The notes: generated by a model from the letters alone, not told the origin. A stretch of DNA of 42,654 nt from an uncultured Bacteroidales bacterium (GCA_937910305.1 CALEPS010000125.1:1-42654), one strand, 5' to 3'; shown: positions 34,401 to 41,566, counted from the first letter of the stretch. Program-made: numbers and translations.

Positions 34401-35027
34401 TGAAACTTCGCTATTTTCCGCAACGGATGTTACTTCATCATCTCCTTGTTTCACAACAGCCGAACCCATTGTCGCATTATTAGAAGAAGCAGAAACAGAC
34501 TTCATTCCAGAAGCCGGAGCCCAGAAATAGACGTTATCCAATGCCATCTTTCCAGAGATCGGGCCGATACCATTGAACTTAAACCAACGTACGTTGTCTT
34601 TCTGTTTTCCTGCATCGCCTTCTGCGAATTCTGACAATGCAATATCATAACTATTCCATCCTGTTCCATCGTGCGACAAACGCAGCGTCTTCAATGCGGC
34701 ATCATTTATACAAATATTGATTGCATTGGTACAGGGTTGCAAAGACCACATATCAATGTGCAAGTGGGTCATAGCAGAAGCATCAACGCCCTTTCCATCT
34801 GCAGAATGGTATCCGTCAGCGGCAATGATAGCGTTATTACCATTGTCATACATACCCCATATAACCTCATTTGCAGAAGCCACATTATATATCAAGCAAT
34901 TATCTCCGCTGATGTTTTTCTCCTCCATCAAAGGAACTCCACCCCAACCGTCTTTATCAAACGGATGGGCCAGGATAGAAGCAAAAGCATCGCTGTAAAT
35001 GGGTAAGGACATCTTTGCCTGTTGCAT
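31494..35027 (-). CDS. C-terminal part of a split exported modular protein (frameshift near 35001)
   Basis: An 1177-residue frame whose first ATG (35027) is not a natural start, because it begins inside a module. From residue ~10 ('PIYSDAFASI') it has a sandwich module (~10-175), a short repeat-type domain (~175-255), a module like the N-terminus of the giant protein ('YCRTEVLTNNGKKLYLSVSK'), three FN3 domains, 'VKSIYSDSYS' and 'VKSLYSNAYT' sandwich modules, another FN3, and a C-terminal domain ('GTVCYPEGL', 'EPGVPYLFEA', 'ANRAYVDL'). It ends with the KVLINGHLFIRHGEKTYDATG tail seen on other exported proteins, here written across a repeat-derived linker (VQGDEQQST). It continues the protein encoded at 34957-36849 in another frame. 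No catalytic motif is seen. Confidence 0.75.
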   Translation of the reverse strand: MQQAKMSLPIYSDAFASILAHPFDKDGWGGVPLMEEKNISGDNCLIYNVASANEVIWGMYDNGNNAIIAADGYHSADGKGVDASAMTHLHIDMWSLQPCTNAINICINDAALKTLRLSHDGTGWNSYDIALSEFAEGDAGKQKDNVRWFKFNGIGPISGKMALDNVYFWAPASGMKSVSASSNNATMGSAVVKQGDDEVTSVAENSEVSFIATANPGYVFVNWTNLGVEVSTEATYVATITETTNLVANFDYVRTNYCRTEVLTNNGKKLYLSVSKVADNTYKIRIDGSAEARINGRNNFNFVVNHTTNYSNEVYDEITGLGWKVSNEGNGYIENTFSAPDYKALTFGNHYFAIGAQGGGEFVLDNNFPAVNSIAWNSTCSDTEAPVFDKAEAEVLNETSVQLKIQATDNWGGLLTYTIAYAGAEPIISNHASGEEFTQDVTGLTTNTEYDFTITVSDGVNNTETHIVVTPIADNEKPEMTSASLDSKTWNSAIINVAATDNKGVTAYYIAELDAEYVAAEGKITVESLTAATAYTFTITAKDAAGNESANNAVVAFTTDAHLLAPTTAAPVPTWPAAQVKSIYSDSYSLAPSAIPNYDDCWWDCPNANEGDVEGNNYMLYNLYRNGMIGVSFADISVATMEKIHIDIWASATGSLTFRPITTGGPNNPKTLNLLGQQWNSFDIEMSEFDGHNWADLYQYTFENYQAGGLVGEYIAVDNVYFYRETALADDEVPTNAAANLTETGFYSVKITASAEDNSGAVNFSVMNGAVEVATGSAATATATTITINGLTPGTAYSLNVIAKDDAGNEAAPVAVAANTLAAPNAAPVPTVPATAVKSLYSNAYTTAVPVAINYREWWWESPNVQGKTLGAGDDVLFYDNNHQAGGSFGWAWSGENKVDFSGFQKLHLHIYPAKSGTIEIYPVIAPEGEFHKVSQTLTAGQWNEIILDYTDKTFAPLNQVGFVNFYALGEFFVDNVYFFKAPDYTRDDDWMAPGELGTVCYPEGLVVTGATMYKMAGTDANGKFVFDEVDVLEPGVPYLFEAHANALRFYATDATPATEAGTSNGMVGTFDEIEIPQASPNIYYFSGTKFYAVTARSTDLTVPANRAYVDLTNPHPAGAPRAGVRRVVFDVQGSNAATGFGEVQGDEQQSTKVLINGHLFIRHGEKTYDATGRLVK

Positions 35028-36849
35028 CGGGTGCAGGAGCGGCTACCAAGGGTACGGTAGTGTCTATCGGCGTAGTTGCATTGACAGTAATTGCACTTGT
35101 GGACTCGTTTCCGGCGTTATCTTTTGCATAGACCTCAAAATGATATTCTGTTTCTCCGGAAAGTCCTGTAACGGTAATTACACCGGCTGATGCAACACAA
35201 ATTTGGTCAATACTATTTGTAGCATCCACCACGCGGAATGAGACAACTGAACCATCCTCATCATCACTGCCACTAACTGCAATACGTACCTGATTCCATT
35301 CAGGATCACCACTTAAATCAGCAGATACCATGGTAGGAGGATTATGATCATCCAACTCTGCCTCTGAGCCATATACCTCCACTTCATACGGAGATATACC
35401 CCAATTCAAGTTTTCATATCCGGAAGTTGCCCATACACCAAAGTATCGTCCTTGCGTATTAGCAGGAAGAATATAATCAACAATAACATTAGCAGCCGGA
35501 TATTCTGTATAAGTCTCTACATCAGTCCAATTTGCTCCATCAATGGAAGTACGGAATGTATAGTTATTCGGGCGTGCTGTTTCCCACTTGATACGAACAG
35601 CGGAGAGATCATACACATTTACAAAATTGATATAGAACCAATGTTCACCACTTCCGGAAGCCCACCGAGGCTCACCCCAGTTTCCATCTACTACTTGTCC
35701 GGCATTTGCTTGGTTGTAACCTGTTGTTACAACTTTGTTCAGCGCAATATTAGATAATGCCGGCTTCATTTGCACGTTGACATCTGCGACCTCCGAAATA
35801 TTACCGTTATAGTCAATAGCATAGCAATGATAAGTTACGATATCATTAGATCCATCAGAGGTTATATCAAACACATTAGAGAACGAATAACTAATGCTAT
35901 TATCCGGAGCAACAAGCTTATAGAACATGTCATTTGCATCAGTAGCCGTAATAGTAATTTGAGGCTCGGCTGTTATCGGATTGTATGTTGCGGCTACTGA
36001 ACTAATTACCGGCGCTGTTTCATCACCTACAATTGGAGCATTGATATAATTTAACGTGTACGTGAACATAGGCACAGCCCCAGTACCAGCAGAGGTCTCC
36101 ATATACGTATTGAACGGCAACTCCGTACGTACGCCTTGATTTAGATTGCAATAATTGCTATTCATATCAATCACGGCAATTGAGTTTGCTTCTTCGCGCA
36201 GTTGCGCCCAATACTCACCAAAACCGGTCTGAGCATCATTCCAAATACGGAATTGCATAGAGTAGCCATTACCTTGAAAAGTAGTTCCGCCATTCAGTTG
36301 GGCTTTCGCCATCATTTTATTGCCATAAGTAACAATGTAGAGATCTGCTATTCCCATCGGAGTTTGCGTTTCATCTGCTTTATTGTCAACTCGCGTATAG
36401 AAAGGTACATTCTTGGCAATATATGTACCAAAACCCTTACCCGAAGCGTGAGGTACCGAAGGGTCAATAGGAGTACCGGCAGCGGCATTATAAATTCTCA
36501 AGCCCCATTTAACATCGGTAGTGCTACCCGTTTGATAAAACAAGACATCTGTATATTCGTTAGTGAAAGATTCCAATTGCAACCATGCTTGTTCTCCGGC
36601 ATCTGTATAAACCACAGCCCCGCCACCGATATTATCTCGGTTAAATCCGGCATCATCAAACGTTATATAAAGGCAATCATGTCCCTCGTGAGCTTGGACA
36701 TTAACCACATTTGCTGGAGGAGTTATACCTGCAATTTCTTGCCATTGCAAGTTTTGACTTCCAAAATTGGTGTTGGGTGCTAAATCATACGCCCAACTCA
36801 TCACAGTTGCGCAGAGGAGCGCAAAAAGAATTGTTAATTTTTTCTTCAT
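34957..36849 (-). CDS. N-terminal part of the split exported modular protein
   Basis: A 630-residue frame beginning with a signal peptide (MKKKLTILFALLCATVMSWA). Residues ~20-140 are a sandwich domain, ~145-275 a module shared with the giant protein ('KGFGTYIAKN', 'VDNKADETQT', 'VTYGNKMMAKAQ'), ~280-365 FN3-like, ~370-505 discoidin ('PRWASGSGEHWFYINF', 'WGISPYEVEVYG') and ~510-600 FN3. After 'APAPDATGKDVL' it runs out of frame ('THLQRCF...'). Removing one base from the GGG at 35001-35003 would read 'VLTIYSDAF' and join it to the next frame, giving one protein of about 1,785 residues. It starts 13 nt after the aldo/keto reductase gene and shares its two-box promoter. Confidence 0.78.
   Translation of the reverse strand: MKKKLTILFALLCATVMSWAYDLAPNTNFGSQNLQWQEIAGITPPANVVNVQAHEGHDCLYITFDDAGFNRDNIGGGAVVYTDAGEQAWLQLESFTNEYTDVLFYQTGSTTDVKWGLRIYNAAAGTPIDPSVPHASGKGFGTYIAKNVPFYTRVDNKADETQTPMGIADLYIVTYGNKMMAKAQLNGGTTFQGNGYSMQFRIWNDAQTGFGEYWAQLREEANSIAVIDMNSNYCNLNQGVRTELPFNTYMETSAGTGAVPMFTYTLNYINAPIVGDETAPVISSVAATYNPITAEPQITITATDANDMFYKLVAPDNSISYSFSNVFDITSDGSNDIVTYHCYAIDYNGNISEVADVNVQMKPALSNIALNKVVTTGYNQANAGQVVDGNWGEPRWASGSGEHWFYINFVNVYDLSAVRIKWETARPNNYTFRTSIDGANWTDVETYTEYPAANVIVDYILPANTQGRYFGVWATSGYENLNWGISPYEVEVYGSEAELDDHNPPTMVSADLSGDPEWNQVRIAVSGSDDEDGSVVSFRVVDATNSIDQICVASAGVITVTGLSGETEYHFEVYAKDNAGNESTSAITVNATTPIDTTVPLVAAPAPDATGKDVLTHLQRCFCFYPGPSV
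35001..35003 (-). other. frameshift site splitting a modular surface protein
   Basis: A three-base homopolymer (GGG plus strand, CCC coding strand) lies exactly where the 'APAPD...IYSDAF' module, intact elsewhere in the window, changes frame. Sequencing or assembly error, a real mutation, or a slippery site are all possible. Confidence 0.75.
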
Positions 36850-36862
36850 AATATTTTGATTT

Positions 36863-37819
36863 TTAGATTATTGTTTTCAGGTTGTTTGCCAGTTGTTCTA
36901 CGCTGCTGGCACCGACGAGGACGGAAGTGACGCCCTTTTGATCCAGCACCCATTGCAATGCTTCTTGCGCAATGGAGCGGTTGTTTTTCTTTGCCTGTGC
37001 GTCCAACTGATGAAGGTATTCCAATAACTCCGGCGTACGTCTGTCAGAAGTTAAGAAATGCTCCTTTGCCATACGGCTATCCGCCGGAATGCCGTCCAGA
37101 TAACGGTCGGTCAGCAGCCCCTGCGCCAGAGGCGAGAAGGCAATAAAACCGATACCCTCTTGCGCACAGAAATCGAGAATACCCTCGTCTATCGGTTCAC
37201 GGTTCAGCATATTGAGTCGTCCCTGATAGATCAGCAGCGGCACATCGTGTTCCTTTAAGTATTTGGCACCCGCCTTGAGTGGCTCCAGCGGCCAATTAGA
37301 GATACCCACATACAATGCCTTGCCGGCACGAACGACATCCACCAGCGCCTGCAGCGTCTCCTCTATCGGCGTATTCGGGTCATAGCGATGGGAATAGAAC
37401 AGGTCCACATAATCCAGTTTCATCCGCTTGAGCGACTGATCGAGGCTGGACATCAGATACTTGCGGCTGCCCCACTCTCCGTAAGGACCATCCCACATCA
37501 GATAACCCGCCTTGGAAGAGATAAAGAGTTCGTCGCGGTACGGACGGAAATCCTCATCCATCAATCGTCCGAAATTGGTTTCCGCGCTACCGGCAGGGAC
37601 ACCATAGTTATTCGCAAAATCGAAATGAGTGATCCCATGATCGAAAGCATAACGGGTGATGGCACGGCTACGCTCGTAGGGCGCATCGTCTCCGAAATTA
37701 TGCCAAAAACCCAGACTGACTTTCGGCAGCAAGATACCACTCTTGCCGCAACGGTTGTACATTGTCTCAAGACGGGCGTAGCGTTCTGAAGAAGCTGTGT
37801 ATTGTGTACCCGGATTCAT
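36863..37819 (-). CDS. YghZ-like aldo/keto reductase
   Basis: A 318-residue cytosolic oxidoreductase of the aldo/keto reductase superfamily, close to YghZ/Kv-beta-like members (AKR14), which in E. coli reduce L-glyceraldehyde-3-phosphate and related aldehydes with NADPH. Visible motifs are 'YNRCGKSGILLPKVSLGFWH', 'HFDFANNYG' (catalytic Asp and Tyr), 'ISSKAGYLMWDGPYG' (Lys), 'DLFYSHRYDP' (His) and 'FSPLAQGLLT' for the cofactor. The start at 37819 lies 46 nt after the -7 box. It heads the unit aldo/keto reductase, split surface protein, 48-residue protein, and carries the shared two-box promoter. Why a cytosolic reductase leads a surface-protein unit is unclear. Confidence 0.9.
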   Translation of the reverse strand: MNPGTQYTASSERYARLETMYNRCGKSGILLPKVSLGFWHNFGDDAPYERSRAITRYAFDHGITHFDFANNYGVPAGSAETNFGRLMDEDFRPYRDELFISSKAGYLMWDGPYGEWGSRKYLMSSLDQSLKRMKLDYVDLFYSHRYDPNTPIEETLQALVDVVRAGKALYVGISNWPLEPLKAGAKYLKEHDVPLLIYQGRLNMLNREPIDEGILDFCAQEGIGFIAFSPLAQGLLTDRYLDGIPADSRMAKEHFLTSDRRTPELLEYLHQLDAQAKKNNRSIAQEALQWVLDQKGVTSVLVGASSVEQLANNLKTII

Positions 37820-37864
37820 GATATTGATTGTTGATTGTTATTTATAACAAATCTAAAAGCGCTG

Positions 37865-37896
37865 CAAAGTTACTGCTTTTTTTGCACATGCGCAAA
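37865..37896 (-). promoter_or_regulatory. promoter of the aldo/keto reductase operon
   Basis: TTTG (37893-37896) and TAACTTTG (37865-37872) on the minus strand with exactly 20 nt between them. Confidence 0.85.
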
Positions 37897-37919
37897 TATC
37901 AAAAAGTGTTATACGGCAT

Positions 37920-37996
37920 AAAAGTACGTATATTAAAACACTAAAACTAATATAATCAATGATTTATAATTTTAAGAAGGTCAAAAAAAGTACGGA
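37920..37996 (-). promoter_or_regulatory. two-box operator of the aldo/keto reductase operon
   Basis: AAAAGTACGTA on the plus strand at 37920-37930 is 48 nt above the -7 box and preceded by GGCAT. AAAAGTACGGA at 37986-37996 is 114 nt above it. Here no gene ends upstream on the same strand, so the distal box cannot be explained as a terminator. It also lies 38 nt from the -33 box of the plus-strand CotH promoter and might act on both. Confidence 0.7.
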
Positions 37997-38033
37997 TTTA
38001 AGGGCTTCTTTTGTTCATTTCTCCACTTGCAGA

Positions 38034-38065
38034 TTTGGTCAAATCAAAAAAAAGCAGTATCTTTG
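38034..38065 (+). promoter_or_regulatory. promoter of the CotH-kinase gene
   Basis: TTTG (38034-38037) and TATCTTTG (38058-38065) with exactly 20 nt between them. The start codon at 38087 follows the expected transcription start by about 15 nt. Confidence 0.85.
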
Positions 38066-38086
38066 TCGTCGGAAGCGGTTTGCGAA

Positions 38087-39880
38087 ATGAAACGAATCAT
38101 TATAGTCATATTTCTATGCCTTCCTCTCGTATGTCGCGGAGAGGTCAAACTGACCGGTACACCGATCAGTTCGCAAGCGGGCACTCATCCTGCCACGATG
38201 GCTTTTGACGGAGATTTGGAGACTTATTTCAAAGCCAGTAGCGCCTACTATGGCTGGGTGGGTCTGGATTTGGGTTCACCTCATGTGATCAGTATCATCG
38301 GTTTTGCGCCGTACGGCACTTCAGCAGGAAGCAATAATGTGCAGTTAGGTATCTTCGAAGGAGCCAATCGTCCGGATTTTATGGATGCTATACCGCTGTA
38401 TATCATCCCCGGGGTTTCCTTCGGCGGACAGATGAACTATATCCGTGTGAACTGCTCCCGCGGTTTTAGGTACGTCCGGTATGTAGGTCCGGATGCTAAA
38501 TCGTCCGTCATGGCAGAGTTGGAGTTCTGGGGCGATCCGGGAGCCGGTGACGACAGCAGACTGGCTCAACTGACCAACCTGCCCGTTGTCAGCATTCATA
38601 CCCTCAACAACCAGTTGCCGTATGACAAAGAGCATGAGATAGCGTGCTATATCTCTATCATCTCCAATGACGGTCATACTATCCTCTCCGACACCGCCGG
38701 CATCCGCGAGAGAGGCAATGCGTCCCGCGGTTTTCCGAAGAAGCCCTACCGTATCAAGTTCGCCCACAAGCAGCAGGTATTAGGTTCACCCGCCAAGGCC
38801 AAGAAATGGACGCTGATCAACAACTACGGCGACAAGACCCTGATGCGGAACCAGCTGGCGTTTGAACTCAGCCGCCGTTTCGGCATGCCTTACACGCCTT
38901 TCTGCGCGTACGTGGACGTTGTATTAAACGGAGAATACAAAGGTACGTACCAGCTATGCGACCAGATCGAAGTACGCAAGAACCGCGTGAATATTACCGA
39001 AATGACACCGCGCGACAACAGTGGGGAAGCGCTCACCGGCGGTTATCTCTTTGAGGTGGATGCCTATGCGGGTGACGAGCCGAACCAGGCGGGTGTGTTC
39101 TATTCCGATAGAAACACACCTGTTACCATTAAATCACCGGACGAAGACAGCATTACTGCGCAGCAGAAAGAGTATATCCGTGCGCATTATAGTTTGATAG
39201 AGCCGGGCGTAGGATGGAAGCAATACCTGGATCTGAATACGTTCCTGCGCCATTTTTTGGTAGGCGAAGTATCAGGAAACACCGATACTTACTGGAGCGT
39301 TTATATGTACAAACAGCGGTCGAATGACACGATTTACGTAGGTCCTGTATGGGATTTTGATCTGGCGTTCGATAATGATAGCCGCACCTATCATGTCAAT
39401 GACAAACCGGATTATATCTATCGCTCCGGAGGAAGCACGGCCGGATATATGCGTAGTCTGGTGGATAAGATCGTCGTTAACGACGCTGCCGCCAAACAGC
39501 AACTGAAGGACTTATGGGCGCAGATACGCCGGTCCGGATTCACCGAAGAAGCCATACTGCAATATATCGACGATCAGGCAGAGATGCTGAATGAATCGCA
39601 GGAACTGAATTTCATCCGCTGGCCGATCATGAACCAATACGTCCATCAAAACCCGCGTATAAGAGGTTCGTACGAGGCAGAGGTGGAAAACATACGGAGT
39701 TTTATATCCAAACGTATCTCATGGATGGACAGGAAAATGGGATTTGACGCCAAGACGCTTGCCATCGACAAAGAACCAAGCGACCCAGTATCAAGTACCA
39801 AAGTGCTTCGCGACGGCAGGATAATGATCCTCCGCAACGGCAAAAGCTATACCATGGACGGAAGGGTTTGTGGTTTGTGA
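38087..39880 (+). CDS. exported CotH-kinase-family protein with N-terminal discoidin-like domain
   Basis: The start is set at 38087 (MKRIIIVIFLCLPLVCRG, signal peptide) because the earlier ATG at 38027 precedes the promoter. The product has 597 residues. Residues ~18-150 form an F5/8-type domain ('ATMAFDGDLETYFKASSAYY', 'SVMAELEFWG'). Residues ~160-540 are a CotH kinase domain (PF08757): 'IRERGNASRGFPKKPYRIKF', 'KKWTLINNYGDKTLMRNQLA' and 'VGPVWDFDLAFDND', which holds the acidic metal-binding residues of CotH kinases. CotH of Bacillus spores phosphorylates coat proteins; the role in Bacteroidetes is unknown. The end carries the 'TKVLRDG...YTMDG' tail. The last residues (VCGL) and the stop lie inside a heptad repeat. 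It is probably co-transcribed with the DUF6377 regulator. Confidence 0.85.
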   Translation: MKRIIIVIFLCLPLVCRGEVKLTGTPISSQAGTHPATMAFDGDLETYFKASSAYYGWVGLDLGSPHVISIIGFAPYGTSAGSNNVQLGIFEGANRPDFMDAIPLYIIPGVSFGGQMNYIRVNCSRGFRYVRYVGPDAKSSVMAELEFWGDPGAGDDSRLAQLTNLPVVSIHTLNNQLPYDKEHEIACYISIISNDGHTILSDTAGIRERGNASRGFPKKPYRIKFAHKQQVLGSPAKAKKWTLINNYGDKTLMRNQLAFELSRRFGMPYTPFCAYVDVVLNGEYKGTYQLCDQIEVRKNRVNITEMTPRDNSGEALTGGYLFEVDAYAGDEPNQAGVFYSDRNTPVTIKSPDEDSITAQQKEYIRAHYSLIEPGVGWKQYLDLNTFLRHFLVGEVSGNTDTYWSVYMYKQRSNDTIYVGPVWDFDLAFDNDSRTYHVNDKPDYIYRSGGSTAGYMRSLVDKIVVNDAAAKQQLKDLWAQIRRSGFTEEAILQYIDDQAEMLNESQELNFIRWPIMNQYVHQNPRIRGSYEAEVENIRSFISKRISWMDRKMGFDAKTLAIDKEPSDPVSSTKVLRDGRIMILRNGKSYTMDGRVCGL

Positions 39881-39927
39881 TTTGTGATTTGTAATTTGTG
39901 GTTTGTGGTTTGTAGTTTGTAATTTTT
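39865..39927. repeat. heptad tandem repeat spanning the CotH stop codon
   Basis: About nine degenerate 7-bp units of the GGTTTGT / GATTTGT / AATTTGT type. The TGA stop of the CotH gene (39878-39880) is made by the repeat, which then fills the gap to the next gene. Confidence 0.92.
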
Positions 39928-39933
39928 GTATAT

Positions 39934-41469
39934 ATGTTGCGTCGTTTTTTATTGAGTAGTTGTCTCTTTGCGCTCTGCATGTCTGCGGGCGCTATGTCCA
40001 CTCTGGATTCATTGCTCTCCGTTTTCGAATCGGAGGTAGCGATCTCAGCCCGTTACCGCGAAGCCCATGCGCAGCGTATTGATTCGCTGAAAAGTCTACG
40101 CCCGATGACCAAAGAGTTGCAGATCCGTATCGCACGCGAGTACCAGTATTTCCAAAGCGACAGCGCCCGGGAATGGTATTTGAAACTGACCGATGCCGAA
40201 GAGCCATACCATACGCAAGCATATATGGGTCTGGTGCAACTCAGTTCATCTATCGGCAAATACGGAGAAGGTTTTGCCATCATGGATGATATAAAAGAAG
40301 TGTCGGAAGAATTGCGTGTCGATTGGATAGAGGCGGTTTGGAGGTTGTATAACGAAGCCTACACCGCCTGCCGTATTCCGTCTTTCCAAGCGGAGTTGAA
40401 GACCAATGTGGATCTCTATTATGATTCTCTGCTGCATGAGATGGACCGCCAGGCTCTTTACCGGCACGATATACGATTGCGGCGTAACATCCTGCAGGCC
40501 ATTGACTCCCATGATTTTGAGCAAGCCCTGGCTATCAACGACTCCATTCTGGCGGGGGTGAAAGAATGGTCCCACCCCTACGCCATCGAAGCCTATGAGC
40601 GCGCGATGCTCTACGAGCAATCGGGAAAAGACAGGAAACGTATCGAATGGCTGACGCGGTCTGCGATAGCCGACGTGCGGTGCGGTATCACCGATAACGG
40701 CTCATCATGGCTGGTAGCCAAAGAATGTTACGAGTCCGGAGATTTGGGACGGGCTTTTCATTTCAGCGACTATTCGCTGACCAACGCATCTCTTTTCAAT
40801 GCCCCAACCCGATTCATTCAGACATACTCACTGGGGCACGAGATCAGCGGCAGTTACGAGAAACATATGCACCGCTCGTATGTGATGCTTGTGATCGGTC
40901 TGTCGGCATTGGCAGTAGCCCTGCTGGCATTGGCTATCGGCACTCTTTTCTCCCTGAGGCAAAACCACAAATTGCACGTATTGAACCGGGAGATGGAGAC
41001 CATGAACGAGCAACTGCGCGCTATCAACCACCAGCTAAAAGACGCCAACAAAGTGAAAGAACAGTATATCTGCCGGTATCTGGAGGTATATAGCGACTAT
41101 ATCCGCCGTCTGACCACTATGGCGCGCAAGGCGGGAGAGAAAGACCCTGCTTCTTTTATGGACAGAGAGATGGACAATTTCTACCGTTCATTCGACGATA
41201 CGTTCCTCTCGCTGTATGGTTCCTTTGTCACGGATTTCAATGCGTTACTGAAACCGGAAGCGCGGCTTACGCCCAAACCCGGCGAACGAATGACGATAGA
41301 GATGCGTATTTTTGCGCTGATACTGTTAGGTATTACCAGCAGCGCGAAGATTGCGGAACTGCTATGCTACAGTCCGAACACCATCAGTAACTACCGCGTG
41401 AAGATGAAAAACGCCTCTCTCGGCGACCGGGACAGTTTCGAACAACGCGTACAAGAAATCGGGAAATAA
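39934..41469 (+). CDS. DUF6377-family membrane-bound transcriptional regulator
   Basis: A 511-residue protein with signal peptide (MLRRFLLSSCLFALCMSAGA). A periplasmic helical TPR-like region (~22-305) is followed by one membrane helix (~312-336, 'VMLVIGLSALAVALLALAIG'), a coiled coil (~340-375, 'NREMETMNEQLRAINHQ') and a C-terminal helix-turn-helix of LuxR type (~450-505, 'LLGITSSAKIAELLCYSPNT', 'RVKMKNASLGDRDSFEQRV'). This is the DUF6377 layout, in which a periplasmic sensor is linked through the membrane to a cytosolic DNA-binding domain. It lies 53 nt after the CotH gene with no clear promoter between. It is the only transcription factor in the window and the best candidate for the two-box operators, though this link is inference. 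Confidence 0.82.
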   Translation: MLRRFLLSSCLFALCMSAGAMSTLDSLLSVFESEVAISARYREAHAQRIDSLKSLRPMTKELQIRIAREYQYFQSDSAREWYLKLTDAEEPYHTQAYMGLVQLSSSIGKYGEGFAIMDDIKEVSEELRVDWIEAVWRLYNEAYTACRIPSFQAELKTNVDLYYDSLLHEMDRQALYRHDIRLRRNILQAIDSHDFEQALAINDSILAGVKEWSHPYAIEAYERAMLYEQSGKDRKRIEWLTRSAIADVRCGITDNGSSWLVAKECYESGDLGRAFHFSDYSLTNASLFNAPTRFIQTYSLGHEISGSYEKHMHRSYVMLVIGLSALAVALLALAIGTLFSLRQNHKLHVLNREMETMNEQLRAINHQLKDANKVKEQYICRYLEVYSDYIRRLTTMARKAGEKDPASFMDREMDNFYRSFDDTFLSLYGSFVTDFNALLKPEARLTPKPGERMTIEMRIFALILLGITSSAKIAELLCYSPNTISNYRVKMKNASLGDRDSFEQRVQEIGK

Positions 41470-41493
41470 AAAAAGACACCTTTCAGTGTCTTG
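41467..41493 (-). terminator. Rho-independent terminator of tRNA-Lys
   Basis: On the minus strand AAGACAC (41486-41492) pairs with GTGTCTT (41473-41479) and is followed by TTTTTTATTT. It directly abuts the 3' end of the tRNA. Confidence 0.85.
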
Positions 41494-41566
41494 TGTCCCC
41501 CGAGGGGCTCGAACCCTCGACCCACTGATTAAGAGTCAGTTGCTCTACCAACTGAGCTAGGGAGAC
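41494..41566 (-). tRNA. tRNA-Lys (anticodon CTT)
   Basis: A 73-nt cloverleaf on the minus strand. The acceptor GTCTCCC pairs with GGGGGAC (one G-U), the D arm is GCTC..GAGC, and the anticodon arm ACTGA-CTCTTAA-TCAGT holds anticodon CTT. The T arm is GAGGG-TTCGAGC-CCCTC and the discriminator base is A. CCA is not encoded (CAC follows). Confidence 0.97.

Noticed and set aside
35025..35027. ATG at 35027 as a real start of a separate 1177-residue gene
   Set aside because: It lies inside a module, has no signal peptide or promoter, and the upstream frame supplies the missing start of the module.
38027..38086. Upstream ATG giving a longer CotH protein
   Set aside because: It precedes the -33/-7 promoter, and the ATG at 38087 gives a proper signal peptide.
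871..41093. Many long antisense frames of 60-300 codons opposite the large genes
   Set aside because: They mirror coding sequence of clear gene families on the other strand, have no recognisable domains, and show Arg/His/Cys-rich shadow composition.
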